Of a DNA stretch of 64,000 nucleotides, positions 17,540 through 28,500 are shown one piece after another. The notes beneath the pieces were generated by a model. It did not search any database, was not told the DNA's origin, and was given only the letters and a program-made list of their open reading frames with translations. The DNA is from Clostridia bacterium (GTDB lineage Bacteria > Bacillota > Clostridia > Oscillospirales > Acutalibacteraceae): positions 124,001 to 188,000 of the forward strand of contig JAFQHU010000018.1 in NCBI GenBank assembly GCA_017397845.1, read 5' to 3'. The position numbers and the translations under genes are program-made. Position 1 is the stretch's first letter. The number at the start of each line of letters is the position of its first letter.

Positions 17540-18278
17540 ATTCAAAAAGATACTTAAACATTCTTTCGGGATTTTCCAGAAACTGCTTAGTCAGGGTGAA
17601 ATGCTCCGTTTCATCATATCTTACCTTTTCTATTCCCTTTTCGGAAAGTTCGAAAACATCCGCATCGGGAAAAGCCATAAGAATAGGTGAATGAGTAGAA
17701 ATAATGAACTGTGAGCCATCCTTTACCAGCTCATTCATAACCGCCATAAGTTCCAGTATTCTCATGGGAGAGAGAGCTGCCTCAGGCTCGTCGAGAATAT
17801 ACAATCCCTTACCGCTGAATCGTTTGGTTATGATGGACATAAAGCTTTCTCCGTGACTTTGTTTGTGCAAAGAAACCGAACCGTAAGGAGTTTCTGCCCC
17901 GTGAGCAAATTCACTTCTGTAAAGGCTTTCCAGATTACTCGCCACATTGTATATGCTTTCTGCTCTTAAGAAAAAACCGTCTTTCGGATAAATCTTTTTT
18001 CCTATACGCAGGTTTTTATAAAGAGACGAATGGGTATCGTTTGTAGAAAAATTAAAGTTGACCGTTCCGCCCTCGGCATTAAAGCCGTATGCTACAGCAA
18101 TAGCCTCTAAGAGAGTGGATTTTCCCGTTCCGTTTTCACCCACGAAAATCGAAACATTTTTTGAAAATTCCAATTTCCCTTTTTTCATCAAAAACTTTAC
18201 TGCAGGAATTTCTTTGAGATAAAAATCTTTCTCTATTTCCCCCTCGAAGCGAACAACAGAAACATATCCGTTAAACAT
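17538..18278 (-). CDS. AAA/ABC-type ATPase (SMC-like, unknown target)
   Basis: A soluble 246-residue ATPase of the ABC/SMC-like AAA group. Walker A is GENGTGKST (residues 47-55), preceded by VSIFVG as is usual in RecF/SMC-type proteins. Walker B is LYILDEPEAALSP (around 155-167), followed by an H-loop segment QFIISTHSPILMAFP. It lacks a nuclease (TOPRIM) extension, so it is not an OLD nuclease. The short coiled region between the motifs is reduced. Stand-alone ATPases like this are common and poorly characterised. It follows galM by one nucleotide and is likely cotranscribed with it, but a shared pathway is not evident. Confidence 0.85.
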   Translation of the reverse strand: MFNGYVSVVRFEGEIEKDFYLKEIPAVKFLMKKGKLEFSKNVSIFVGENGTGKSTLLEAIAVAYGFNAEGGTVNFNFSTNDTHSSLYKNLRIGKKIYPKDGFFLRAESIYNVASNLESLYRSEFAHGAETPYGSVSLHKQSHGESFMSIITKRFSGKGLYILDEPEAALSPMRILELMAVMNELVKDGSQFIISTHSPILMAFPDADVFELSEKGIEKVRYDETEHFTLTKQFLENPERMFKYLFE

Positions 18279-18279
18279 T

Positions 18280-19317
18280 TCACACCTTAAAAATCGTCAG
18301 GCTGCTGAACTTTTCACCCTTTTTAAATGTACACTGAGGGAAAGAAGGCTGATTCGGTGTGTCAGGATAGTACTGTGTTTCGAGACAGAAGCCGTAATGC
18401 TTACCGAGAGCGATACCGCTTTTGCCCATTTCTGTTCCGTCAAGGAAATTGCCCGTATAAAGCTGTACACCGGGAAGATCGCTCATAACCTCCAATTTTC
18501 TTCCGCTCTTTGCGTCGGTAACCTTGGCTACGGGTCTTACCTTTCCGATGGGTCCGTTAACGCAGAAGTTGTGGTCATAGCCACGGCACATAATAAGCTG
18601 TTCATCATCGTTCCCGATATCTTTACCGATTTTTTTCGGCTCTCTGAAATCAAAAGCCGTGCCTGCTACATTTCTGATTTCACCTGTAGGTATGCTGTCC
18701 GCATCGGTAGGCGTAAAAGCATCGCAAAACAGCTGAAGCTCATGGTCGAGCACATCGCCGTTTGCCGTTGTTCCGAGATTAAAATATGCATGGTTTGTCA
18801 TATTAATTATCGTTTCGCGGTCCGGTACTGCATTGTAATGGATTTCAAGCTCATTTCTGTCTGTCAGACGGTATACAACGGTAACTTCCACTCTGCCCGG
18901 AAAGCCTTCGTTACCGTCTTCGCTTACATAAGAAAACTCAACTGCATCATCATCAATTATGATTGCCTTCCAAACAGCACTGTTATATTCTCCGGCACCG
19001 TGAAGACATTTATCGTTTTCATTTTGAGTTGCCTGATATTCTTTGCCCGCTACAGTGAATTTACCGCCGCTGAGACGGTTGGCATATTGGCCGATAATAT
19101 TTCCGGTGTATGTGCCCGACGCCATATGAGCGGCAATATTGTCAAAACCCATTATAATATCGCCCATATTTCCCTCTTTGTCCGGACATACAAAGGATTG
19201 GAGAGTAGCACCGCGAGTAATAATGCCCGCGCTTATCTCATTGTTATTTGTGATGGTAAAAAGATGAACCTCTGTGCCGTCAGGCATAAAGTCAAAATGT
19301 GTTTTTGTTACGCTCAT
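18280..19317 (-). CDS. galM: Aldose 1-epimerase (mutarotase)
   Basis: Interconverts alpha and beta anomers of galactose and other aldohexoses, feeding the Leloir pathway. It has 345 residues, the normal length. The catalytic His is in TIINMTNHAYFNLG, the substrate-binding His in GYDHNFCVNG, and the catalytic base Glu in the C-terminal CLETQYYPDTPNQPSFP. There is no signal peptide, so it is cytoplasmic. It is the first gene of a two-gene unit with the ATPase gene, and has a promoter at 19352-19380. No other gal genes are in the window. Confidence 0.94.
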   Translation of the reverse strand: MSVTKTHFDFMPDGTEVHLFTITNNNEISAGIITRGATLQSFVCPDKEGNMGDIIMGFDNIAAHMASGTYTGNIIGQYANRLSGGKFTVAGKEYQATQNENDKCLHGAGEYNSAVWKAIIIDDDAVEFSYVSEDGNEGFPGRVEVTVVYRLTDRNELEIHYNAVPDRETIINMTNHAYFNLGTTANGDVLDHELQLFCDAFTPTDADSIPTGEIRNVAGTAFDFREPKKIGKDIGNDDEQLIMCRGYDHNFCVNGPIGKVRPVAKVTDAKSGRKLEVMSDLPGVQLYTGNFLDGTEMGKSGIALGKHYGFCLETQYYPDTPNQPSFPQCTFKKGEKFSSLTIFKV

Positions 19318-19351
19318 AGTAAATTCCTTTCTGTTTATTATTTACTTTCTG

Positions 19352-19380
19352 ATTCTAACATATTTTTTTTCTTTTGTAAA
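19352..19380 (-). promoter_or_regulatory. Promoter of galM
   Basis: Minus-strand TTTACA (19375-19380), 17-nt spacer, TAGAAT (19352-19357), 5 of 6 in each box, 35 nt before the start codon. Confidence 0.65.
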
Positions 19381-19432
19381 TCGTGTGATGATTTTTTTGC
19401 GAAGTATTATTTTTCCTTAATGAAAGAGTTTC

Positions 19433-19465
19433 AAAAAAACAACCCCACCTCCGGAGAGGTGGGGT
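19433..19465 (-). terminator. Terminator of the giant gene
   Basis: A 10-bp GC-rich stem (19442-19451 with 19456-19465) with a CGGA tetraloop on the plus strand is followed, on the minus strand, by TTG and seven T (19433-19439). It lies 36 nt after the giant gene stop codon. Confidence 0.9.
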
Positions 19466-19501
19466 ATTGTTTTAGGTTAAGCGTAAAGCTTTAACTGAGG
19501 C

Positions 19502-22500
19502 TTATTTGAAGATGCTGAAGATCTTAGCGAAGAATTCTTTAATCTTCTTAATGAGTCTCTGGAACCAGTTGAGAGTTTCTTCTGCTTCCTGCTCTGCTTC
19601 TTCTTTTTCTTCTTCCTTACCTACAGTTTCTTCCCATACGCCTGTAAGATCTTCCATAACCTTAGCAAGTCCTGAGTATGCGCCTGAACCGCTACCGAGG
19701 GCACCGAAGAGATCCTTATAGATCTGCTGGAGAGTTGCGATGTCGCCCATAATAGCATTTTCGAGAGTAATGCCAACACCGAGAGCTGAAACAAGAGCAC
19801 TGACGATCATATCAGATGCATTATAGGATGCAGCCTGGTTGAAGAGTTCGTTGATAGCATATCTTACAGTTTCTTCTGCACCGCTCTGGAGTTCGAAGAA
19901 CTCAACGAGGAACTGTACAAGAGCTTCTCTGTTATGAGGATCTGCGAACATATCAAGAGCCCATGTGAGTACGTAGGTAAGAGTATCACCCTTATCAGCT
20001 ACATAACTTGTCTGAGTATTCTTGAAGAGGCTTGCATCAGAAATATCCTTGTCAGCGATATATGCTGCATAATCACTTGCAGGCATGTTTGCTTTGAAGG
20101 AGTTAGCCCATGTTCCGGCAGTGGGTGCATTACCCGGATTGGTTCTTGAGGTAGCAACCTCAAGCTTCTTAGATGTAGTATTTTCTACAAATTCTTTCCA
20201 ATCAATTACAGGGATTCTGAAGTCATACTTAACGCCGCCAATCTGGATAAGGTTGCCGAGATCGATGGTGTGAAGAAGTTCTTCAAGTCTGAGATAGCCT
20301 TCAATGTCTACACCGAGTACAGGTAAGAGAAGAGTTACGATACCGTATACAGGTGCAAGGAGGTTCTTCACTGTGAGTAAGAGACCGTCATTTGCGAAGA
20401 AGTATGCAAGGTTGGGAAGTATGCCGAGGAGACCGTCTACGGGTTTAGCGAGTAAGTCTTCTGCGAATACTGCAATCTTGTCAAGGATGTAACCGAGAAC
20501 TGCTGTGCCGGTTGTATCCTCTGCAACATACTGCTTATACTGAACTTCAGTCATTACCTCAGAAGCTTTGAGACCAAATGCTTCGAGAAGCGGGATGATA
20601 GCGTAGTCATAGCCGTCGCCACCCTGGATGGTGATGAGACCGAGAACGCTGAGATATTTGCTTTCACCGGCAAGAAGGAGTTCAAGAAGATCGCCGAGAG
20701 GAGCAAGCACGCCTGCGATAGCCTGTACGAAGCCACGGATATCGCCGTCTGCGAAGTTCCACTTAGCATCTGCGAATGAGCCAACCTCTGCCCATGTTGC
20801 ATCTGCGCCATTTGCACTTACTGCGGGTTCGAGCTTAGCTGCGAAGCCTGACATGTAGGAAATGTCCTTAGTTGCATCATAGAATGCCTTGGGTGAAAGG
20901 TCAAGAACGAGAGGTGTTCCTGTTTCAGGATCCTGATCCTTGCTGTCGAGGATGTAGAAGCTGAGACCCTTGATTGTGTTAAGGATACCTGCTACAGAGT
21001 CGCCTGCAAGGAGTCCGAAGATTGTGTCAAGGAGACTGTTAAGAGTTGAGCCTGAGATGTAACCCTTAAGAAGATCCTTAAGTGAATTACCGAGACCTGC
21101 TGTCTTAAGAATGTCTACGATGAGATCATCGATTTGAGTTGCAATTACATCAGCGTTTGCTTCAGTAAGAGTCAGGTAGCTGCTGTAATCAAGCATTCCT
21201 GCTTCGATAGATCTGTTCTGTACGGGCTGGTATGTTGTTTCGCCGAAGATATTCTGGATTGCATCGATGATACCTGAAGGATCTTCGAGAAGACCATCTA
21301 CAAGATCTTCAAATGCTTCGGGAATTTCAACACCAAGATCGTCAAGAAGCTGCTTAACATCGATTGTGTTCAGAACGATTGCAAGGATGGTGATGAAGGT
21401 GTCTTCTGCATTGCCCTTAAGGGTCTTGTATGCAGTACCGTCATATTTGTCAAGAGTTGTTACGAAGGCAGTGTCTTCGAAGATACCCTTGCCGTTAGCT
21501 GCATCAGCTGCCATCTGAGCTGCAATGCCCCAATCGAATTCCTGAGTTGTATTACCGTTTTCATCTGTATATTCGGGAAGCTTGAGCTTGCCGTCAGGAA
21601 TAAGCTTAGCACCGTTGATTTCGATACCTGCGAGGATACCGGTAAGAAGTGCTGTCAAATCGTCGCCGTTTACATTTACGTGAACGCCGGCCTTGACGTC
21701 GGGATGTGCCTTACCGATGTAAAGGTCAACAACCTTGTTATTCTCGGTTTCGTTGCCGATGTCACCGATATTGATGTCAATAGCGATGGGAATAATCTTA
21801 TCAACCTTTTCAAGGAGCACATTTACGGGAGCGATAAGGTTATCAACGATTGTTGTGATATGACCGTTATCGAGTGCGTAGCAAAGATTTGCCAGGATAC
21901 TTGCAAGCCATGAAATCGGGCTGTCAAGGATACCGTCGTCACCGCTTACTTTGTTGATAAGCTGAGTGAGAATCGGGTAGAGTGTGCTGCCGTTATTGTC
22001 AGCAACAGTCTGTTCGTAGAGATCCTGACTGTCTGCATCAATGCCGAGGAGCTCAAGAAGCGGGATAATAGCGTAGTTGTAACCGCTGCCGCCTACAACA
22101 TTTACTTCGTCAAGAACGGAGAGTGTACCGCCTTCATGTGTACCGCCCATAAGGAGGAGACCGAGAATCTGATCGAGAGGAGCAGTAAGATCACATACGA
22201 AGTCAACGAGAGCATTAAGATCTGTGATACCGAAGTCATATGCGTTGATGGTGTATGTTGTTACATCATCAGCGGTGTCTTCTGTACCCTTATCATCAAC
22301 TGTCTTTGTGAAGCGTGCATCGCGAACCTCTGCCCATGTTCCGTAAACGTTTCCTTCACTGTCGGAAAGGAATGCCTTAAGAGATGAGCCGAAGAAGTTC
22401 TGTGCGAAGTTTGCAGGACTGAGGTCAACATTGAGATTTGAAAGGTCATTTACATAACCGAGGATATCATCGATGTTGAGATTTGCAAGGAGAGGAACAA

Positions 22501-25500
22501 GGAGATTCATGAGAATCTTGCCAAGGTCTGCACCTGCAAGAAGCTCTGTTACGAGAGTTTCAAGATCTGCATACTTCTTACCGTTGATTTCGATAAGGCC
22601 GAGAATTGTGGGAATGAGAGCATCGATGTTATTTACAACACTTGCGAATTCGCTGTTGGATTCATCAGATACTTCAATCTTATCAACGCCGGGAAGGTTG
22701 TAAGATGTGTACTTAACTACTTCCTTAACAAGGAGACTGAGTAAGAGGTCAAGTACTTCTTCATCCTTACCTGCAAGGCTTGTGATGATACCGTGAACCA
22801 TATTATCGTTTCCGTTTTCATCTGTAGCCTTGATGTTGAGAAGGTTGCAAAGGATGTTCAGGAAGTCATCGTCAAGAACAGTCTTGAGGATGAATACAAG
22901 TGCATCACCTGTATTTACTGTCCATCTGTTTGCTATTGTTTCATTTTCAACAAGACCTGTTGCGGGATCAGTTACTTCGATAGCTGCCTTAGCGAGGTCT
23001 ACGAAGAATGTGTCATCAAGTGCCTTGATTACGTGTACAACACCGTTTTCACCTTCGATTTCAATGCCCTTAAGGAGATTGTTAAGAAGGTCTACGAGAA
23101 TCTTACCGTTATCGCCGGCAATTGTGAGAATGTTTGTGATGTTCAGAGGCTTACCGAGGAGATCAACCTTAACGAGTGATTCGATAAGTGCATCAAGCTC
23201 TTCTCTGGAGATTGTTCCTTCGAGTGCATCAAGAAGTGAAAGCACCGGTGAAAGGAGGTTAGTAAGGATAACTTCAACTCCGTCATTTGCGATCAGGTAG
23301 CTGAGGTTAGATACAAGTGAAAGGATTGTATCGAAGGGCTTGTTACCGAGAGCATCAACGAGACCGAAGATGCTGTCAACGGTATATCTGAGAGCATCAA
23401 CAGCGTTGTCACCGTCCGTGAGACTTGTGTAAGTAAGACCAAGTCCCTTAAGGAGATACTGAACAGCGTTTTCATAACCATTGTTGCCGAGAAGCTTGAT
23501 ATTTTCAACATCGTAGCCCTGAGCAAGGTTGAGATTTTCGCCTGTGAGTAAGAATGCGAGTACGGGTTCTACAACTTCAAGGATGTCAAAGATGTTACCG
23601 AGGAATTCGTCCTTAGTATCAACACCGGTGAAGATTGCATCGTATTTGCCGTCACCGTCAGGATCGTGTGCTGCCTGTACCTCTGCCCAGGTGTTGGCGT
23701 CGCCGATGTATGCAGCAAATGTGTTGTTGCCGCTTGCAGCTGCGAATGCCTTGGGTGAAAGGTCAATGCCGAGAAGATCCTTAAGTGTTCCGCAAAGTGA
23801 TTCACTGAGGAATCCGCCGATTGTTCCGACAACGAGGTCAGTAACAGTCTTCATCATATCATCAGTAAATACCATATTGTTAAGGAGAGTATTGATAATA
23901 TGTTTGATTACAGGTGTTCCTTCGGGAACTGATGCTGCTGCATCGGTAATATCCTTGAGGATACCTGTCGGATTCTCACCTGCGATGAGAGGAAGAACCA
24001 CGGGAACAGCCTTACCGATAAGTCTGTCAAGAGCTGCAATCGCTGCGTCAGCATCCTCTGCATCGTAGTCAACGTCACCGAGGAATTTGAATACGAAAGG
24101 AAGAGTATTGATCGGGTAGTCACCTGTGAGAACGAGGATAACTGTACCGATGAGATTTACGAGACCCTTTTCATTACCAAGTACGTCTTCAATGAGACCT
24201 GCAAGGGTGGGATCAAGCTCTGTATCACCAAGAAGACCGAGAACGATTTCTTCAATTGCTTCAGTATTCTTCTTGGTAAGGATTGTGTTGAGAAGTGTTA
24301 CAAGTGTATCAGCGGCATCACCGGAGATATTCTTGTAAGGATCGTTTCCTTCACCTGTTACGGTTGTGGTTAAGCCGTTAGGTACGCTGTAGCCGTAAAC
24401 CATAGCAGATTCGGTGTAAACGATACCGTTTGCATCTCTTTCAGCCATAGCTGCTGCAAGTTCGAGCCAATTAAGTTCAAGTGTAAGTCCGAGTTCGTCG
24501 GCTACACCGTCCTTATCAAGGTCAATCTTGATACCTGCTACGAGATTTTCAAGCAGGTCAGCAAGAGCTTCAGAGCTGATATCGAATACGAAGCCGGGTG
24601 CAAGACCCTTCTTGTTTTCGATGTCGAAGTCGAACTTGAATGCACCGTTTTCGATGCCTACATAAATGCTGATGGGATATACCTCGCAAACCTTGTTGAG
24701 AAGTTCAACTACAGGAGCTACAAGGTTAGCAACTACAGTATTGATACCTTCGGAGCCGATGAAGTAGAAGAGGTTAGCGAAGAGACCGAATGCTTCGTTT
24801 ACGGGAGCAGCAAGGATAGCTTCTACTCTTTCTACGATTACATCGAGAACAGGTTTGAGTGATGAGCCTTCAGCCTTAACCTTTGCATCATATTCTGCCT
24901 GACTCATAGGTGTAGCACCGAGAGCTTCGAGAAGCGGGATAAGTGCATAGTTGTAGCCGTAGCCACCGTTGATTCTGATGTCTGCACGACGGATCGGATC
25001 TTCGGTATCTTCGAGAGCGATAATCTGACTACCGCCGAGGAGAACTCTGAATACGATGTCGAGAGGCATGAGAAGGTCGGATGCGAATGCTACTACATCT
25101 TCAAGATCTTCGATGCCGAAGTCAAATGCAGCTTCGCCTGTCTTGAGTACCCACTTGTCGCCGTCCTGTGTGAAGTGTGCGTCACGGACTTCAGCCCATG
25201 TCTTTGCATCACCGATGAAGGCAGCAAGCTTAGAACCGAACGCAGCAGATGTTGCGAAGGTCTGAGGATCAATCTGAACATTGAGGTTTGTAAGATCGTT
25301 TACATAACCGAGAATTGCATCAAGATCAAGATTCGGGTTAGTATCAAGATCAGCAAGTACGGGAACAAGGAGACCCATGAGGAGTCCGCCGAGATCTGCG
25401 CCTGCAAGAAGACCGTTTACAAGCTCATCGAGTGAACCGTAATTCTGGCCGTTAATCTTGATAAGACTGAGGATGGTAGGAACAAATCCGTCGATAGCTG

Positions 25501-28500
25501 TGATAGCACCGGGAAGATTTGTCTTGACCTCGTCTGCGTTATCAGCGAATGCACTGTAGTCAGCTGCATTGCCTGTAAGGTCAGTCTGAGGAATCTTATT
25601 ATAAGTTATTGTGTATTTGTCAAGGAGCATTGTGATGAGAGAAACAACAGACATTTCCTTATCAGCCAAACCGGTGATAATGGTTGTGATGGTGTTCTCT
25701 TCACCCTTGCCTATCATGTTAGCAAGAACCTTAAGGAAGTTGTCGCTGAATACTGTATCAAGGATATACATGAGAGTTTCAGCTGCATCGTAAGTCCATA
25801 CTGTTACAGTGTCGCCAACTGCCGGATCAGCGGGAGTTGTTACGTCAACTGCATACTTGGAAAGAGTTACGAAGAAGTCTGCGGGAAGAAGGTTGATTGT
25901 ATCAACTACATTACCTTCTTCGTCCGTAATCTTAATGCCGCCGATGAGACCATTGAGAAGCTCTACAAGGTTTGCACCGCCGTTGCCGCCGATTGCAAGG
26001 AGCTCTGTGAGACCGTACTCCTTACCGCCAATCTTAATGAATGACTTGAGGATAGTATCGATCTGCTCTCTTGAAATTACGGGTTCAAGGAGTGTAAGGA
26101 TTGAGAATACGGGAGCAAGGAGATTCTTAACGATAGGTTCAAGGTTGTCGTTAGCAAGGAGATAGGAAAGTCCTGCAACGAGTTCAAGGATAGTTTTGAG
26201 AGGAGCTGCGCCAAGCTTAGCAACGAGACCGTTCTGTCCGATAAGACCCTTAACAAGGTTATCAAGACCTTCGGATGTTGAGCCGGCTTCAGCGAGATCC
26301 ACGCCAAGAGCCTTGAAGAGAGGCACAAGTGCCTTATTGTAAGCGTTACCGCCGGGAAGAGTTACAGCTGCTGTGTCACCTTCGGGAAGGAGCTTGATAG
26401 AACCGTTTGCGAAGATGAAGTCGAGGATACCGTTGAGAGGTCTGAGAAGTGAGAGAACGTTCTTTACAAAGTTATCAGATGTGATACCCCATGTGAAGTC
26501 GTCATCTTCTGCACCGCGTACAGCCCATACGTCTGCCCATGTTGCTGCACCGTCTACATAATCAACAACCTTCTGATTTTCAGTTGCTGCTGCAAATGCT
26601 GCGGGAGCAAGGTCAAGACCGAGGATTTCCTTGAGTGTGCCGCAAAGCTCAGGAGTAAGGAATCCGGCAATAGCCTTAACGATGATATCGATAAGAGCTA
26701 CGAAATTATCTTCTGTGAAGAGAAGCTCATTGAGGAGATTGTCGATCATACCGGTGAGATCGGTTACGCCGTCACAAGCGTCACGGAGTGTTTTGAGGAT
26801 GCCTGTTGCATCTTCAGCGATAAACATCGGAATAAGCTCTACTGCTTCACGTGTGATAATTGCATCAAGTCTGTTGATTGCAGCGTTAAGTGTTTCACCC
26901 TTAGCGGCGTCTGCACCTGCAAATGCTGTAAGTACACCGAGGAACTTATAAGCTACAGGATTGTCTACGATCGTATACTGACCGCTGAGAAGGAGAACAA
27001 CTGCACCAAGAAGCTGCTTAATGCCATCCTTTTCGTAGATGATGTCATTTACGAGACCCTTAATATCAAGTCCTTCAACATCAAGGTTTACACCTTCAAG
27101 AAGACCGGATACAAGATCTGCGATAGCAAGTGTATTTGCTTCTGTGAGAATTGTATTGATAAGAGTTGTGAAAGTATCTTCAGCATCACCGATGATATTG
27201 TACCATGTAGCGGGTGTACCGTCTGCATTTACCTGAGCTGTAGGAATCTTGACAATTCCGTTTTCGTCAGCTGCTGCCATCTGAGCTGCAACTTCAAGCC
27301 AGTTGAGATCAAGTCTGATACCGAGAGGCTTGTCGTTAATCTTGATACCTTCAAGCAGACCGTTAACAAGGTTAACAAGATCTGTAGGATTAACATTAAT
27401 ATTTACGCCTGCAGGAACATCCTTACCTTCTTCATCGCCGAGCTCGAATTCGAAGATTGTATCTGCACCAAGATCAACCTTAACACCGATATGGAATACG
27501 GGATCAATCTTGAGAAGGAGATAGTTAGCGAATGCGAGAAGGTTTTCAGCGATGTTATTAACACCGTCTGTACCGATGAAGTATACAAGGTTAGCAAGCA
27601 TGGGAAGAAGTGTAGCAATGGGAGCGTCAAGGAGAGTGTCTACCTTATCGATGATAGCATCAAGGATCGGGTAGAGGTGACCCTTGCCGTCTACTGCTGC
27701 TGTACCCTTAGCGAGAGCTACATAATCAGCCTTGCTGAGTGCTTCTGCACCGAGAGCTTCGAGAAGCGGGATGATTGCGTAGTTATAGCCTTCGCCGCCA
27801 ACGATTTCGATGTGATCGTATTCGCCGGCAACTACATCGCCCTTCGTGCTGTCAGGAATTGCGATAAGCTTTTCACCGACAAGAAGAAGCTCAAGTACCT
27901 TATCAAGAGGCATTGCGAGGTCGCAGATGAACTTAACGAGACCGTCGAAGCCCTTATTCATTTCAAGGTTCCAATTGAATTCATTGATTGTGTACTTACC
28001 GTCCTCGCCCTTTGTGAAGCGATTGTCACGTACTTCTGCCCATGTGGTAGCAGTACCGATGAATTCGCTGAGCTTGGAGCCGAAGCGTCCGTTTGCAAAG
28101 GCTGCGGGGCTAAGATCAAGACCCTTAAGGTTTGTAAGATCTTCCACATAACCTACGATGGTATTGAGATCGATACCGGCAAGTGCGGGAACGAGAGCGC
28201 CCATAATGAGATTTGCAATATCGAGATCACCGAGGAGACCTGTAAGAAGTCCCTTGAGTGATGTTACGTTATTGCCGTTCTTATCCTTAATGAACATCGG
28301 AACAACTGCTGCAATGATAGCATCGAGAGCAGTGAGAGCCTTGTTGAGGCTTTCTTCAGTCATAGGAGCGATATGAGTTACAGGCTCCTTAGTGATTTCC
28401 TGACGATCATAAGGTACATAAGTGATAGTGTAATCTGTAAGAAGAGTTACGAGAATATCAACGATGCTGTCCTGCTTACCAGCGAGACCAAGGATAATCT

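Noticed and set aside
18397..19494. 365-codon plus-strand frame opposite galM
   Set aside because: galM on the other strand has a promoter, start site and all catalytic motifs; this frame has no domain or start signal.
19502..19800. LPXTG or SLH anchor for the giant protein
   Set aside because: No LPXTG-like motif, hydrophobic span plus positive tail, or SLH repeat is present; the tail is amphipathic.
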